This document shows, one piece after another, positions 8,243 through 18,048 of a DNA stretch of 64,000 nt. The notes under the pieces were generated by a model. The model had not been told where the DNA came from. It saw only the letters and a list, made by a program, of their open reading frames with translations, and did no database searches. The stretch covers positions 620,001-684,000 of the forward strand of contig AGIQ01000002.1 of the NCBI GenBank assembly GCA_000230935.2, written 5' to 3'. This DNA comes from Mycolicibacterium rhodesiae JS60 (GTDB lineage: Bacteria; Actinomycetota; Actinomycetes; Mycobacteriales; Mycobacteriaceae). The first letter of the stretch is position 1. Every line of letters begins with the position of its first letter. Made by a program: the position numbers and the translations under genes.

Positions 8243-9322
8243 TCAGTTGAACCCGAGCCAGGCGGGCAGGGCCCGCTCTCGGGAGTCGCACAGCACAGCC
8301 ATCGTGTCGCACGATCCTCTCGGCACACCCGCACCTGCCCACATGCCGCCGGTGTCACGGCGCAGCACGATCGCCGACGAGCCGCCGCCGTCGAGCAGGA
8401 TCGCGGTGTCGCTGCCCAGGCCCCGGAAGAGGTCCTGGATCTGATCCGGCGTGTAGCTGCCGCCCTGGAAGATGTACATCTCGTCCTTGTCCCTGGCGTA
8501 GGCAAGCGCGGTCCGCGCCGCGCTGGGGCCGGGGTCGTTCAATTGACCGGTGTCGCCCGGGGCCAACAGCCCCAGGCCGCTGACGGCGGCGAATCGGGTG
8601 CCCTTGTCCAGCAGTCCCTGGATCACCGGGGTCGCGGCGTCATAATCGTTGGGCGCCTTGGGAGTCACGACGAACGGCGGGCCCGCGACGGGAAGGACCA
8701 TCGTGGTCAGCGCGGTCCACACCTCATCGCCGCCGGACAGCGCCTGCTTGCCTGCGTAGACGACCGTGCCGGTCACCGCCGCGTTGGCCCGGCCCTGGCC
8801 CGCAGTGTTGTCGACGTAGGCCCCCAGCGGAGAGCTGCACCCGGTGGATTTCCACGAACCCGCTTGTTGCCCGCGGACATCGAAGAAGTTGGCGTTGATC
8901 GCGATGGTCGGCTGCCCGAGCGCCTGCCATGCCTGCAGCGGTGTGTAGGTCTCCGACGCCTGCACCAATCCCTCGCGGGTGCGGGTCCCCGGAGTCCGCT
9001 CGCAGCGGGCTTGATAGCCGGTGTGGGAATCGACCAGCAGTCGGGGTGTCAACCGCTGGGAGGCGGCCTTGATGATCATCAGGTGTCCGCCGTTGGTCAG
9101 CTCGTACCAGTTGCCAGCGGCATTGAGCATCGGTGCGGGATAACCACTTCCGAAGTTGTAGACGAGATAGCTGCCACGCGTGGTGGCGATGGCCTGCGCC
9201 AGTTGCTCACGACCGTCGGCCGACGCCACCGGCATTCCCGTCGTCGCTGCCAGCGTCAGGCAGCCGGCCACGGTCATGGTCCCCGCGGCAAGGCGGCGCA
9301 ACTTCGCGGCGACGGTTGGCAC
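8243..9322 (-). CDS. Secreted or lipid-anchored phosphodiester-glycosidase (NAGPA) domain protein
   Basis: 359-residue exported protein with a C-terminal domain of the phosphodiester glycosidase (NAGPA/DUF2233) type: the N-A-N-F-F-D block near 143-148 and the late D-G-G-G-S-S-A block near 312-318 are family hallmarks. The N-terminus is a signal sequence; V-A-G-C (18-21) could be a lipobox, while A-S-A at 33-35 would suit signal peptidase I. The GTG start (9322) has GAAAGGG at a good distance. Its place next to mce1 and before the pirin gene matches lprO (Rv0179c) of M. tuberculosis, but I name it by domain only. Enzymatic substrate in mycobacteria unknown. Confidence 0.75.
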   Translation of the reverse strand: MPTVAAKLRRLAAGTMTVAGCLTLAATTGMPVASADGREQLAQAIATTRGSYLVYNFGSGYPAPMLNAAGNWYELTNGGHLMIIKAASQRLTPRLLVDSHTGYQARCERTPGTRTREGLVQASETYTPLQAWQALGQPTIAINANFFDVRGQQAGSWKSTGCSSPLGAYVDNTAGQGRANAAVTGTVVYAGKQALSGGDEVWTALTTMVLPVAGPPFVVTPKAPNDYDAATPVIQGLLDKGTRFAAVSGLGLLAPGDTGQLNDPGPSAARTALAYARDKDEMYIFQGGSYTPDQIQDLFRGLGSDTAILLDGGGSSAIVLRRDTGGMWAGAGVPRGSCDTMAVLCDSRERALPAWLGFN

Positions 9323-9482
9323 AGTTGCCCTTTCATGACTGAGACTTCGCTACGGCACGGTCACCCTTATTCTCAGCAATCACACAGTCAACTTTGGTAA
9401 CAGACCCGCGACGGTTCGGCACCGGCGTCGTCACGACCAGTGGCGTTGATTTGCCGCGTCGACAATTTCTTTGGCCCGGGAC

Positions 9483-9508
9483 GGTTATCCGCGCTGCGGG
9501 TGGGGAAT
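9483..9508 (+). promoter_or_regulatory. Possible SigF/SigB-type promoter
   Basis: GGTTA (9483-9487), 15 bases, then GGGAAT (9503-9508). This is close to the mycobacterial SigF pattern GTTT-N15-17-GGGTA and lies about 50 bases upstream of the small stress-type membrane protein, a family often under general-stress control. Also in this 237-base gap lies the start region of the divergent exported protein. Confidence 0.45.
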
Positions 9509-9559
9509 CACTGCTTGGCGCGGTGCCCGCCGGGGCCCGCCGGAACATGAGGAGCAGCA

Positions 9560-9838
9560 ATGGTCGGATCGATTATCGGGGCCATCATCGTCGGAGCGAT
9601 CATCGGCGTGCTGGCGAGATTGGTGATGCCCGGAAAGCAAAACATCGGCGTTCTGATGACCGTCCTGCTGGGCGTCGTCGGAGGGCTGCTTGGTTCATGG
9701 CTCACGAGCCAATTCGGCTACGCGAATTCCAACGGCGGATTCGAGATCCTCCCGTTCGTGGTCGGAATCGTCGTCGCGGCGGTACTGATCGGGATCTATG
9801 TCGCGGTCACCGGCCGCAGTAATCGAGTGCATCACTAG
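9560..9838 (+). CDS. GlsB/YeaQ/YmgE-family stress membrane protein
   Basis: 92-residue membrane protein with three short hydrophobic helices rich in glycine, starting with the typical M-V-G-S-I-I-G-A-I-I pattern and containing R-L-V-M-P-G-K. This is the transglycosylase-associated / GlsB/YeaQ family, induced by stress in several bacteria; molecular function unknown. A Shine-Dalgarno AGGAG precedes the ATG. It nearly abuts (4 bases) the end of the convergent lipoprotein gene, leaving no room for a separate terminator. Confidence 0.85.
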   Translation: MVGSIIGAIIVGAIIGVLARLVMPGKQNIGVLMTVLLGVVGGLLGSWLTSQFGYANSNGGFEILPFVVGIVVAAVLIGIYVAVTGRSNRVHH

Positions 9839-9842
9839 GAGG

Positions 9843-11114
9843 TCAGCGGCCCGGCGGCGCGAGGCGGTACACCGCACCGGCGTAGTCGTCGGTGATGTAC
9901 ACCGCGCCGTCCGGGCCGACCACGGCGGCCACCGGGCGTCCCCAGCGAGTGCCGTCCTCATCCTGAAATCCCCCGACCAGAGTCTGCTGCGGACCCAAAG
10001 TGCCGTTGCGCCACGCGAAGAACGAGACCTCCGGCGCCCTGGGCGGGGTGCGGTTCCACGATCCGTGGACCCCGACAAGGGCGCCGGAGGCATACGGTGT
10101 GGGAAGCGAACCGTCGACAAAGCTCAAACCCAGTGGCGCCGAGTGCGCGCCGAGCGTCTGCTCCACCGGCGCCAGTCCGGCACAGTCGAGTTTGCTTCCA
10201 TCCGCGTTGGTCTGCACATCGCGCAGAAATGTCGGCTGGCCGTCGATGTCGGGATGGCAATAGGGCCAACCGAGTTCGCGCCCACGCGTCAATCGGGCGA
10301 TCGCCTCCGGCGGATGGTCGTTGACGTAGTCAGTCACCTTCCCGAATGACGGGCCTGGCCGTGGATCGGCGATCTGGTCACGGTTGTTGACCGCCGTCCA
10401 CACCGAACCGTCGGGTGCGACAGCCAGGCCGGTGCCGTTGCGAACACCTGTCGCGAACACCGTCGGCGCCCCGCCGCCCGGCGGGATGCGCATGATCGTC
10501 GCGCGGGGCGGATCAGCAGTCCGGTCGGCGGCACTGACGTTGCCGGTCGAGCCGATCGAGAAGTACACCGCCCCGTCCATGCCGACGGCCACACTCTTCA
10601 GCGCATGGGCATACGCGCCGCCGAGATCAGGGCTTCGGGCGTCGGGCAGACCGCCGGCAACCACCCGGCGGCCGTCGGCGCTTCCCGCGCGGTAGTCGAA
10701 GGCGTCGATCGCGCTGCTTTCCGCCACATACAGGGTTTCGGCCGCGAAGGCGAGCCCGTGCGGCTGATTGAGCCCATCGAGCAACACCGACGTCTCTGGC
10801 ACCGGCTGGGCGGGCGACAACCGGAGCACCTGACCCGCAGCGGGCACCGAGATCAGCAGCGCACCGTCGGGTGCCCAGGCGGCCAGCCTGGCCTGTGGGA
10901 TCCGCGCCCAGACCGACATGCTCCAGCCCGCCGGCACCAGAGCCTGGCGTGGTGTGTCGAATGGCGCGCCGCCCAACTCGGCGGGCACGGCGACGCTGAC
11001 CGGTGCCAGACCGGTCGGTGCCGAAGCCGGTGGGGCCGGTGGGGCCGGATACCCGCACCCCACCGTCAGGGCCGCGACAGCCGCAGCGGCAGCCCTAGCC
11101 CGCCAACCCGGCAT
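9843..11114 (-). CDS. Sorbosone-dehydrogenase-like beta-propeller lipoprotein
   Basis: 423-residue exported protein of the glucose/sorbosone dehydrogenase (PQQ-type six-bladed beta-propeller) family. The frame is open further upstream, but the ATG at 11114 gives a basic N-terminus, a hydrophobic run and the lipobox L-T-V-G-C with Cys20. The propeller region shows the repeated pattern G-x-D-G-x-V-Y and the typical G-W-P-Y-C-H, H-S-A-P-L-G and G-S-W-N-R blocks of the family. Family members oxidise sugars with PQQ in some bacteria; whether this one binds PQQ is not visible. The start overlaps the pirin gene end by 20 bases, so the two form an operon. Confidence 0.82.
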   Translation of the reverse strand: MPGWRARAAAAAVAALTVGCGYPAPPAPPASAPTGLAPVSVAVPAELGGAPFDTPRQALVPAGWSMSVWARIPQARLAAWAPDGALLISVPAAGQVLRLSPAQPVPETSVLLDGLNQPHGLAFAAETLYVAESSAIDAFDYRAGSADGRRVVAGGLPDARSPDLGGAYAHALKSVAVGMDGAVYFSIGSTGNVSAADRTADPPRATIMRIPPGGGAPTVFATGVRNGTGLAVAPDGSVWTAVNNRDQIADPRPGPSFGKVTDYVNDHPPEAIARLTRGRELGWPYCHPDIDGQPTFLRDVQTNADGSKLDCAGLAPVEQTLGAHSAPLGLSFVDGSLPTPYASGALVGVHGSWNRTPPRAPEVSFFAWRNGTLGPQQTLVGGFQDEDGTRWGRPVAAVVGPDGAVYITDDYAGAVYRLAPPGR

Positions 11115-11850
11115 GCATCTCCCAGACGAGAATCTCCGACGGCCGGCCTGCGGTGACACGCTGACCGCCTGCCGCGGTGAACCGCACCGCGTCACCCTCG
11201 TGCAGTTCGCCGGCCCCTTCCAAGCTCACCTCGCCGCGCGGTACGAACAGGTGGAGGTACGGTGCCTCGGGCAACTCGACGGTATCGCCGGGCGCTAACC
11301 GGGCGCCGTGTAATGCCGCGTACCGGTTGCGAATCGAGATTGCGGTGTGGTCCCTGTGCTCGGGCATGCCGGAGGCGATCGTCACCAGGCCGCCGCGCAG
11401 CAATTCGTCGTCGATTTCCAGCTGCTGGTAGCCCGGATCGATCCCCGACTCGTCGGGCGCCACCCACATCTGCACGAAATGCACTGGTTCGCTGTGTGTT
11501 TCACGTCCGGTGAGGGTCCAGGAGTCGTTCTTCTCCGAGTGCAGGATTCCCCGTCCCGCGGACATCCGTTGGGCCAGACCGGGGTAGATCACGCCGGAGT
11601 GGCCGGTGGAGTCCTGATGCACCAGCGAGCCCTGCAGCACCCAGGTGACGATCTCCATGTCGCGGTGCGGATGAGTGTCAAAACCCGTGCCGGGCTTGAC
11701 GATGTCGTCGTTGTTCACCAACAACAGTCCGTGGTGGGTGTTCACCGGGTCGTAGTGGTGGCCGAACGAGAACGAGTGTTTGGAGTCCAGCCAGTCGATC
11801 TTCGTCGCGGCGCGGTCGGCGGCACGTCTGATGTCGACGGTTGCGGCCAT
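11095..11850 (-). CDS. Pirin-family protein (Rv0181c-like)
   Basis: 251-residue two-domain cupin of the pirin/YhhW family. The metal-binding residues are present: His60 and His62 (T-H-P-H-R-D-M-E) and His104/Glu106 (G-I-L-H-S-E). Relatives act as quercetin 2,3-dioxygenases or as iron-dependent regulatory proteins; the physiological role here is unknown. ATG at 11850. First gene of a two-gene operon with the sorbosone-dehydrogenase-like lipoprotein and divergent from a MarR regulator, whose candidate operator lies in the shared 92-base promoter region. Confidence 0.9.
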   Translation of the reverse strand: MAATVDIRRAADRAATKIDWLDSKHSFSFGHHYDPVNTHHGLLLVNNDDIVKPGTGFDTHPHRDMEIVTWVLQGSLVHQDSTGHSGVIYPGLAQRMSAGRGILHSEKNDSWTLTGRETHSEPVHFVQMWVAPDESGIDPGYQQLEIDDELLRGGLVTIASGMPEHRDHTAISIRNRYAALHGARLAPGDTVELPEAPYLHLFVPRGEVSLEGAGELHEGDAVRFTAAGGQRVTAGRPSEILVWEMHAGLAG

Positions 11851-11905
11851 GTCATCACCCCTTGGGTCCGTGCCAGCCTAGGTGGCCGGCGCTGATTGCG
11901 ACAAC

Positions 11906-11925
11906 ATAGATGACGTGTCATGTAT
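11906..11925. promoter_or_regulatory. Candidate MarR operator between pirin and marR
   Basis: Two 9-base arms, ATAGATGAC and GTCATGTAT, separated by GT; 8 of 9 positions pair. It lies directly upstream of the TAAGGT -10 box (11931-11936) of the MarR gene and about 55 bases upstream of the pirin start. Spacing and size fit a MarR dimer site, so autoregulation plus control of the pirin operon is inferred. Confidence 0.65.
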
Positions 11926-11930
11926 TCCGC

Positions 11931-11936
11931 TAAGGT
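11931..11936 (+). promoter_or_regulatory. Leaderless-type -10 box of marR
   Basis: TAAGGT, then 6 bases, then the ATG at 11943. No Shine-Dalgarno. Confidence 0.55.
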
Positions 11937-11942
11937 GGGCGC

Positions 11943-12389
11943 ATGGCTCAGCGCTGGTTGACCGAGGACCAACAGCGGACCTGGCGCAATTACCTGACGC
12001 TCGGCAGCCGGCTTCAGGTCGCGATGAACCGCCAGCTCCAAGCACGTTGCGAGCTGTCGCTTGCCGACTACGAGGTGTTGGTCGCGCTGGCCGAGCGAGG
12101 GCCGACGCGGGTGCTCGAGCTGGCCGCCGTGCTGGGCTGGGAACAGAGCCGCCTATCCCACCAGCTGCGCCGGATGCGGGACCGCGATCTTCTCGAGCGC
12201 CGCGGTAGCGCCGACGACCGGCGCGGGGCCACCGCCGAGATCACCGCTGCGGGACGCGACGCGTTGGCCGCCGCGGCCCCCGACCACGTCGCGCTGGTTC
12301 GCTCGGTGCTGTTCGACGGGCTGACGCCGGCGCAACTGCGCGGGTTCGACCAGGTGATCGCGACGGCTTTGGAACGGCTCGCCGATTGA
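11943..12389 (+). CDS. MarR-family transcriptional regulator
   Basis: 148-residue winged-helix regulator. The recognition region (L-E-L-A-A-V-L-G-W-E-Q-S-R-L-S-H-Q, about 59-75) is followed by the wing R-G-S-A-D-D-R-R-G (about 89-97), the standard MarR D-x-R-G signature. Such proteins usually bind as dimers to a nearby palindrome and release on ligand binding. The palindrome at 11906-11925 in its own promoter, shared with the pirin operon, is the obvious target. Ligand unknown. Confidence 0.92.
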   Translation: MAQRWLTEDQQRTWRNYLTLGSRLQVAMNRQLQARCELSLADYEVLVALAERGPTRVLELAAVLGWEQSRLSHQLRRMRDRDLLERRGSADDRRGATAEITAAGRDALAAAAPDHVALVRSVLFDGLTPAQLRGFDQVIATALERLAD

Positions 12390-12394
12390 TCGCA

Positions 12395-12427
12395 ATCCGC
12401 CGCCACAGCGGGGCCGTGGCGGCGGAT
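12395..12427. terminator. Perfect 12-bp stem between convergent genes
   Basis: ATCCGCCGCCAC (12395-12406) and GTGGCGGCGGAT (12416-12427) pair perfectly around a 9-base loop. It starts 5 bases after the marR stop and ends before the stop of the facing gene. Very stable, without T-tract; a two-way terminator is likely. Confidence 0.65.
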
Positions 12428-12444
12428 CGACGTATCGAGTTGCC

Positions 12445-12840
12445 TCAGCCGGCCATGAAGGCGTCGTAAGCCGTCTGCAGGTGCGGTGGCAAGACGTTGA
12501 CGTTGCAGGCCCGCTGGGTCTCACCGATCGGCGACAGGATCCCGCGCAGGTCGTAGTACTCCCCGGGGTTGGCGGTGAAGTACCCGCGAACGTTGGCCTC
12601 CGCCTGCCCGTACGGCTGGCCGTAGGCCGCCGTCAACACCTGCTTGGCGCCGGGATGACCGTCGAGATACTGGTTGGCCGAACCCGTCACCGAGCTGACC
12701 GTGTTGGCAACGCCTGTGCTGCTGCAGTCCGGTGCCGCAGAGGCCATCGGTGCGGCCAGAGTCGCTGCCGCCATGCCCCCCACAAGCCAACCGGTACATA
12801 CGGCCGCAGCCTTCTTGCTGGGCCCGATACCGCTGAACAT
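12445..12840 (-). CDS. Secreted haem-binding protein (Rv0203-type, copy 1)
   Basis: 131-residue secreted protein of the mycobacterial haemophore family. A signal peptide ends near residue 36 (A-S-A-A-P). The mature part keeps the family cysteine pair (Cys39, Cys112) and the motif Y-L-x-x-H-P with Tyr58 and His62, matching the spacing of the haem ligands Tyr59/His63 reported for Rv0203. The frame continues upstream, but the ATG at 12840 gives a proper signal peptide and has an AGAAGAGA purine run in front. Two relatives lie at 41497 and 42201. A perfect palindrome sits over its promoter (12898-12912). Confidence 0.82.
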   Translation of the reverse strand: MFSGIGPSKKAAAVCTGWLVGGMAAATLAAPMASAAPDCSSTGVANTVSSVTGSANQYLDGHPGAKQVLTAAYGQPYGQAEANVRGYFTANPGEYYDLRGILSPIGETQRACNVNVLPPHLQTAYDAFMAG

Positions 12841-12897
12841 ATGGATCTCTTCTCTTTCTCTGGATTCCCCCGTCCTGAAACCCAAAGTACCCATGAG

Positions 12898-12912
12898 GTT
12901 TTGCAGCAAAAC
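12898..12912. promoter_or_regulatory. Perfect 15-base palindrome over the promoter of the haem-binding gene
   Basis: GTTTTGC-A-GCAAAAC, two perfect 7-base arms around one base. On the minus strand it covers the -35 region of a -10 candidate TACTTT (complement of 12884-12889). A repressor site for haem, iron or stress control is inferred; no regulator gene is adjacent. Confidence 0.55.
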
Positions 12913-13295
12913 TTCGTGCTGCCAGCATGATTCGCAGGGGCCACGAGCGTTACAGGTCGTTGGGGTGATGTTGCGCTCACTTCGCCCGAACCGGTGGTGA
13001 GAGAGCTGTCGGCGCGTTGAGGGTTCTTATTGCGCTGGCAGATTTCTTAACTGATCGTGATCCCCACCGTGACGCAATCGTGATGCCGGCAAAGATGAAT
13101 ACCGCTGGGACAGTGCGGGTTTAATGTGCGCGGGTGGGTGGCTGCCACCTGAATGGGTCGTGAACTTCCCTGCGTGTGCCCTGTGATGCACCCGTTGGTG
13201 CGAATACCGATCGGGCAGAGCGGGTAGAGCCATGAGCGAGGCGCAATAACCCCGCGCCGACACCATAGAAGTCAACGCATAAGGGGAGAAACGCG
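12913..13295. other. Non-coding stretch upstream of the ferritin-like gene
   Basis: The 12841-13295 gap (455 bases) has no convincing gene. Besides the promoter and palindrome of the haem-binding gene it holds a 13-base palindrome GGTGGC-T-GCCACC (13137-13149), a five-codon open frame Met-Ser-Glu-Ala-Gln (13232-13249) that could be a leader, and the Shine-Dalgarno AAGGGGAG just before 13296. I could not identify a convincing promoter for the ferritin-like gene. Confidence 0.4.
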
Positions 13296-14258
13296 ATGAC
13301 CACGCCAGATACCACCACTCTGCTCGCCCAGCTGCGGGCGGTGCTCGACCTGACCAACACCGAGATCCAGATCGCCGAAACCAGGGTGGCGCAGGCTCGC
13401 ACCGACGCGGTGCGCACCGAGCTCACCCAGAACGCTGCCAACGGCCGCGAGCGGGCCGAAGCGATCGAGAGCGCGATCCGCGACCTCGGCGGCTTCCCCG
13501 ATCTCATCGGGCCGTTCTTCGGGCGCGCTGCCGCAGCGGTGAAAGCGCTCACCGAACAGGCGCAACCGTTCGACGAGGCCCTGCTCGGCGACCTCGCCCT
13601 GGAGGGTCAGCTGCTCGACCGGGCGCGCTACCTCAAGGCGCTGGCTGTCGCGGCCAAGCAGCCTGAGGTCGAAAGCCTGGCCAACCGCCTGATCACCGCG
13701 CACTCGGCGACCGTCGACTGGCTGACCACGGTGCTGGCCGAGGACGCGCTGGGCGGACCGGCCGCGCTGCGCCGCACGCCGCTGCAGATCCTCACCGGGC
13801 TGACCGTCCGGGTGGCCAACTGGCCGGTGATCTCGTCGGTCCGCGGTATCGACCGGGCCCTGGACGCACTGCGCAACAGCCGTCCCGTCGTCGACCAGCT
13901 GGTCACCCGCGGCCAGCACGCCGGCGAAGTGGCCGCGAAGGCTGCCACGGGTGCGCGGGATGCGGCGTTGGAGACCGCCGAGAAGGTGGCTCGCCGCGAA
14001 GGCGCCGACGGCGCCGCGGACGCGCTGCACTCGCTGCGCAGCGCCACCGGTGTGCTGTCGGCCGAGGAACTGCCGATCGCCAACTATGACGAGCTCAACC
14101 TCAACGACGCTGTCGCCGCGGTGAAGGAACTCGAGGATCCCGCCGACATTCGCGCCATCGTCGCCTACGAGGAGGCCAACAAGAATCGGGCGCGCCTGGT
14201 CTCGGCCGCCCAGACCCGGATCGCTGCCATCGCGCAGGAGATCGTCGGCATCGACTGA
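13296..14258 (+). CDS. Ferritin-like-fold helical protein of unknown function
   Basis: 320-residue, almost wholly helical, soluble protein. The N-terminal half (about 1-160) looks like a ferritin-like four-helix bundle, with D-E-A-L-L and E-G-Q-L-L-D-R-A-R helices, but I do not see a clear E-x-x-H pair of ferroxidase ligands, so metal binding is doubtful. The middle (about 180-245) is an alanine-rich amphipathic helix. Strong Shine-Dalgarno AAGGGGAG before the ATG. Stands alone, convergent with sigG. Function unknown. Confidence 0.75.
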   Translation: MTTPDTTTLLAQLRAVLDLTNTEIQIAETRVAQARTDAVRTELTQNAANGRERAEAIESAIRDLGGFPDLIGPFFGRAAAAVKALTEQAQPFDEALLGDLALEGQLLDRARYLKALAVAAKQPEVESLANRLITAHSATVDWLTTVLAEDALGGPAALRRTPLQILTGLTVRVANWPVISSVRGIDRALDALRNSRPVVDQLVTRGQHAGEVAAKAATGARDAALETAEKVARREGADGAADALHSLRSATGVLSAEELPIANYDELNLNDAVAAVKELEDPADIRAIVAYEEANKNRARLVSAAQTRIAAIAQEIVGID

Positions 14259-14274
14259 CCCGATCAGCGACGTG

Positions 14275-14300
14275 GCCCGGCGATGGCGACATCGCCGGGC
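14275..14300. terminator. Perfect 11-bp hairpin between convergent genes
   Basis: GCCCGGCGATG and CATCGCCGGGC pair perfectly around GCGA. It sits between the stop of the ferritin-like gene and the stop of sigG. A two-way terminator is likely. Confidence 0.7.
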
Positions 14301-14315
14301 TACCCGCATGTGAGG

Positions 14316-15311
14316 CTAAAGAACTTCCGGCAGGCCGAATTTCGCGAACAAGCTGGTATCCAGGAATGCCACCACGTGCGAGATGCCGGTGGGACCGATG
14401 TCGAGCACATGCAGCTGAAAGGGCACGTGACGGCCATTGGTTTCGGGCAGGCGCATGTACATGGCCGCGGCCGGCTGCCCGTTGGCAGTCAGCGGTAGCA
14501 GCCGCATGTCGTCGGCCTTTTCCGCCGGGCAGTTGTGGTGGATGAGCGCACCGATGGCGGGGCCGCCCTGATACCACCCGTCGAACGGCGGCATCTCCCA
14601 AACCGCTTCGGCGGTGAACATTTCCACCAGCCGTTCGATGTCGTAGTCCTCGAACGCAGAGATGTAGCGGGCCAGCTGGTCGCGGGCTTCGGCAGAATCC
14701 GGCGTGGAGAGCTGGTCGTCCTGGCTGGGGCCGACGGCATCGAGCTGCGCGCGGGCCCGTTGCAGCAGACTGTTGACGGCGGCGACGGAGGTGCCGATGG
14801 CCTCGGCGACCTCAGCGGCCTTCCACTGCAACACATCACGCAGCACCAGCACGGCGCGCTGCCGCGGTGACAAGTGCTGCAGCGCCGCGACGAAAGCCAA
14901 TCGCACGGATTCCCGTGAGCCCACGATTTCCGACGGGTCGGTGGCGGAATCAGGCAACGGTTCCAGCCACGGAACCTCGGCGCGCTCGACGAGTTCGTCG
15001 GTGGGCTGCGAACTCGGCGCACCGAGACCCGTCGGCAACGGCCGGCGCTGCCTGGCTTCCAGGGAGGTCAAGCAGGTATTGGTGGCGATGCGATGCAGCC
15101 AGGTGCGCACCGAGGATTTGCCCTCGAAGCGGTCATAGGACTTCCACGCCCGCAGGAAGGTCTCCTGCACCAGATCCTCGGCGTCGTGCAATGACCCGGT
15201 CATCCGGTAGCAGTGGGCCAGCAACTCGCGCCGATAGGGCTCGGCCTGCGCCAGGAAATCGCCCCGGTTCGGGTCGAGTCCGTCGTCAAGATTATGTGCG
15301 AGCACGCTCAC
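14316..15311 (-). CDS. sigG: ECF sigma factor SigG with C-terminal SnoaL-like domain
   Basis: 331-residue extracytoplasmic-function sigma factor. Region 2 (about 28-90) contains D-A-E-D-L-V-Q-E-T-F, region 4 (about 145-192) contains L-S-P-R-Q-R-A-V and the helix-turn-helix. A SnoaL/NTF2-like domain (about 205-325) follows, as in the ECF groups without a classical anti-sigma factor; that domain is thought to control activity in cis. Matches SigG (Rv0182c), linked to DNA-damage response in M. tuberculosis. GTG start at 15311; TAAGCT lies 8 bases before it on the minus strand. It faces the lipase gene across a 65-base divergent promoter region. Confidence 0.92.
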   Translation of the reverse strand: MSVLAHNLDDGLDPNRGDFLAQAEPYRRELLAHCYRMTGSLHDAEDLVQETFLRAWKSYDRFEGKSSVRTWLHRIATNTCLTSLEARQRRPLPTGLGAPSSQPTDELVERAEVPWLEPLPDSATDPSEIVGSRESVRLAFVAALQHLSPRQRAVLVLRDVLQWKAAEVAEAIGTSVAAVNSLLQRARAQLDAVGPSQDDQLSTPDSAEARDQLARYISAFEDYDIERLVEMFTAEAVWEMPPFDGWYQGGPAIGALIHHNCPAEKADDMRLLPLTANGQPAAAMYMRLPETNGRHVPFQLHVLDIGPTGISHVVAFLDTSLFAKFGLPEVL

Positions 15312-15364
15312 GTCAACCGAGCTTACGCACGCGCACCGACAAGAGGCCGGGTCTTACCGACGGT

Positions 15365-17250
<1,886 letters not shown>

Positions 17251-17285
17251 GTTCGGGCCGGCGCGCTGATGTCAGCGGCCTCGGC

Positions 17286-17291
17286 TAGGTT
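17286..17291 (+). promoter_or_regulatory. Leaderless-type -10 box of the DUF2786 gene
   Basis: TAGGTT, then 7 bases, then GTG at 17299. This decides the start against an ATG at 17269. Confidence 0.5.
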
Positions 17292-17298
17292 GCCAATC

Positions 17299-18048
17299 GT
17301 GACCGACGACAAGATGCTGGCGCGAATCGCAGCGCTGCTTCGCCAGGCCGAAGGCACCGACAACGTCCACGAGGCCGAGGCGTTCATGGCCGCCGCCCAG
17401 CGGCTGGCCACCGCCACGTCGATCGATCTGGCCGTCGCGCGGGCCCATTCGGCCACCCGGACCGCCGCACAGGCGCCGACCCAGCGGACCATCACCATCG
17501 GCGAGCCCGGCGCCCGTGGCCTGCGCACCTACGTGCAGCTGTTCGCGGGTATCGCGGCGGCCAACGACGTGCAGTGCGACGTCGCCTCGAACTCGACGTT
17601 CATCTACGCCTATGGATTCACCGAGGACATCGACGCCAGCCACGCCCTGTACGCCAGCCTGGTCGTGCAGATGGTGCGCTCGTGCGACGCCTACCTGGCC
17701 ACCGGAGCGCACAAGCCCACGCCCACGATCACCGCGCGGCTGAACTTCCAGCTGGCCTTCGGTGCCCGGGTGGCCCAGCGCCTTTCCGAGGCGCGGGAGG
17801 AGGCCCGCCAGGAAGCCACGCGGGATCGGAGATCCGCGCCGGGAACGGCTTTGGCCTTGCGTAACAAGGAAGTCGAGCTGCGCGACCACTACCGGCAGAC
17901 GTCCAAGGCGCGCGGAACCTGGCAGGCCAGCCGCGCGTCGGCAGGGTATTCGTCGGCCGCCCGGCGCGCCGGTGACCGGGCCGGCCGGCAGGCCCGGCTG
18001 GGGTCCAGCCCCGAGTTGCCGGGGGCGCGGACCCGGCTGCCCAGGTGA
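17299..18048 (+). CDS. DUF2786 protein (Rv0184-like)
   Basis: 249-residue soluble protein. The N-terminal 45 residues (K-M-L-A-R-I-A-A-L-L-R-Q-A-E, then E-A-E-A-F-M-A-A-A-Q) form the DUF2786 helical domain; the rest is mixed alpha/beta with an arginine/glutamate-rich helical segment near 165-215. Function unknown; the family is widespread in actinobacteria and in phages. Start taken as the GTG at 17299, giving the 249-residue length recalled for Rv0184. The stop overlaps the GTG of the HExxH protein, so the pair is an operon. Confidence 0.82.
   Translation: MTDDKMLARIAALLRQAEGTDNVHEAEAFMAAAQRLATATSIDLAVARAHSATRTAAQAPTQRTITIGEPGARGLRTYVQLFAGIAAANDVQCDVASNSTFIYAYGFTEDIDASHALYASLVVQMVRSCDAYLATGAHKPTPTITARLNFQLAFGARVAQRLSEAREEARQEATRDRRSAPGTALALRNKEVELRDHYRQTSKARGTWQASRASAGYSSAARRAGDRAGRQARLGSSPELPGARTRLPR

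Noticed and set aside
13119..13140. SigF promoter before the ferritin-like gene
   Set aside because: GTTT is present but no GGGTA-like box lies 15-17 bases on.
13027..13275. 82-codon frame on the minus strand in the 455-base gap
   Set aside because: No ribosome site, no family similarity, His/Arg-rich composition typical of a chance frame.
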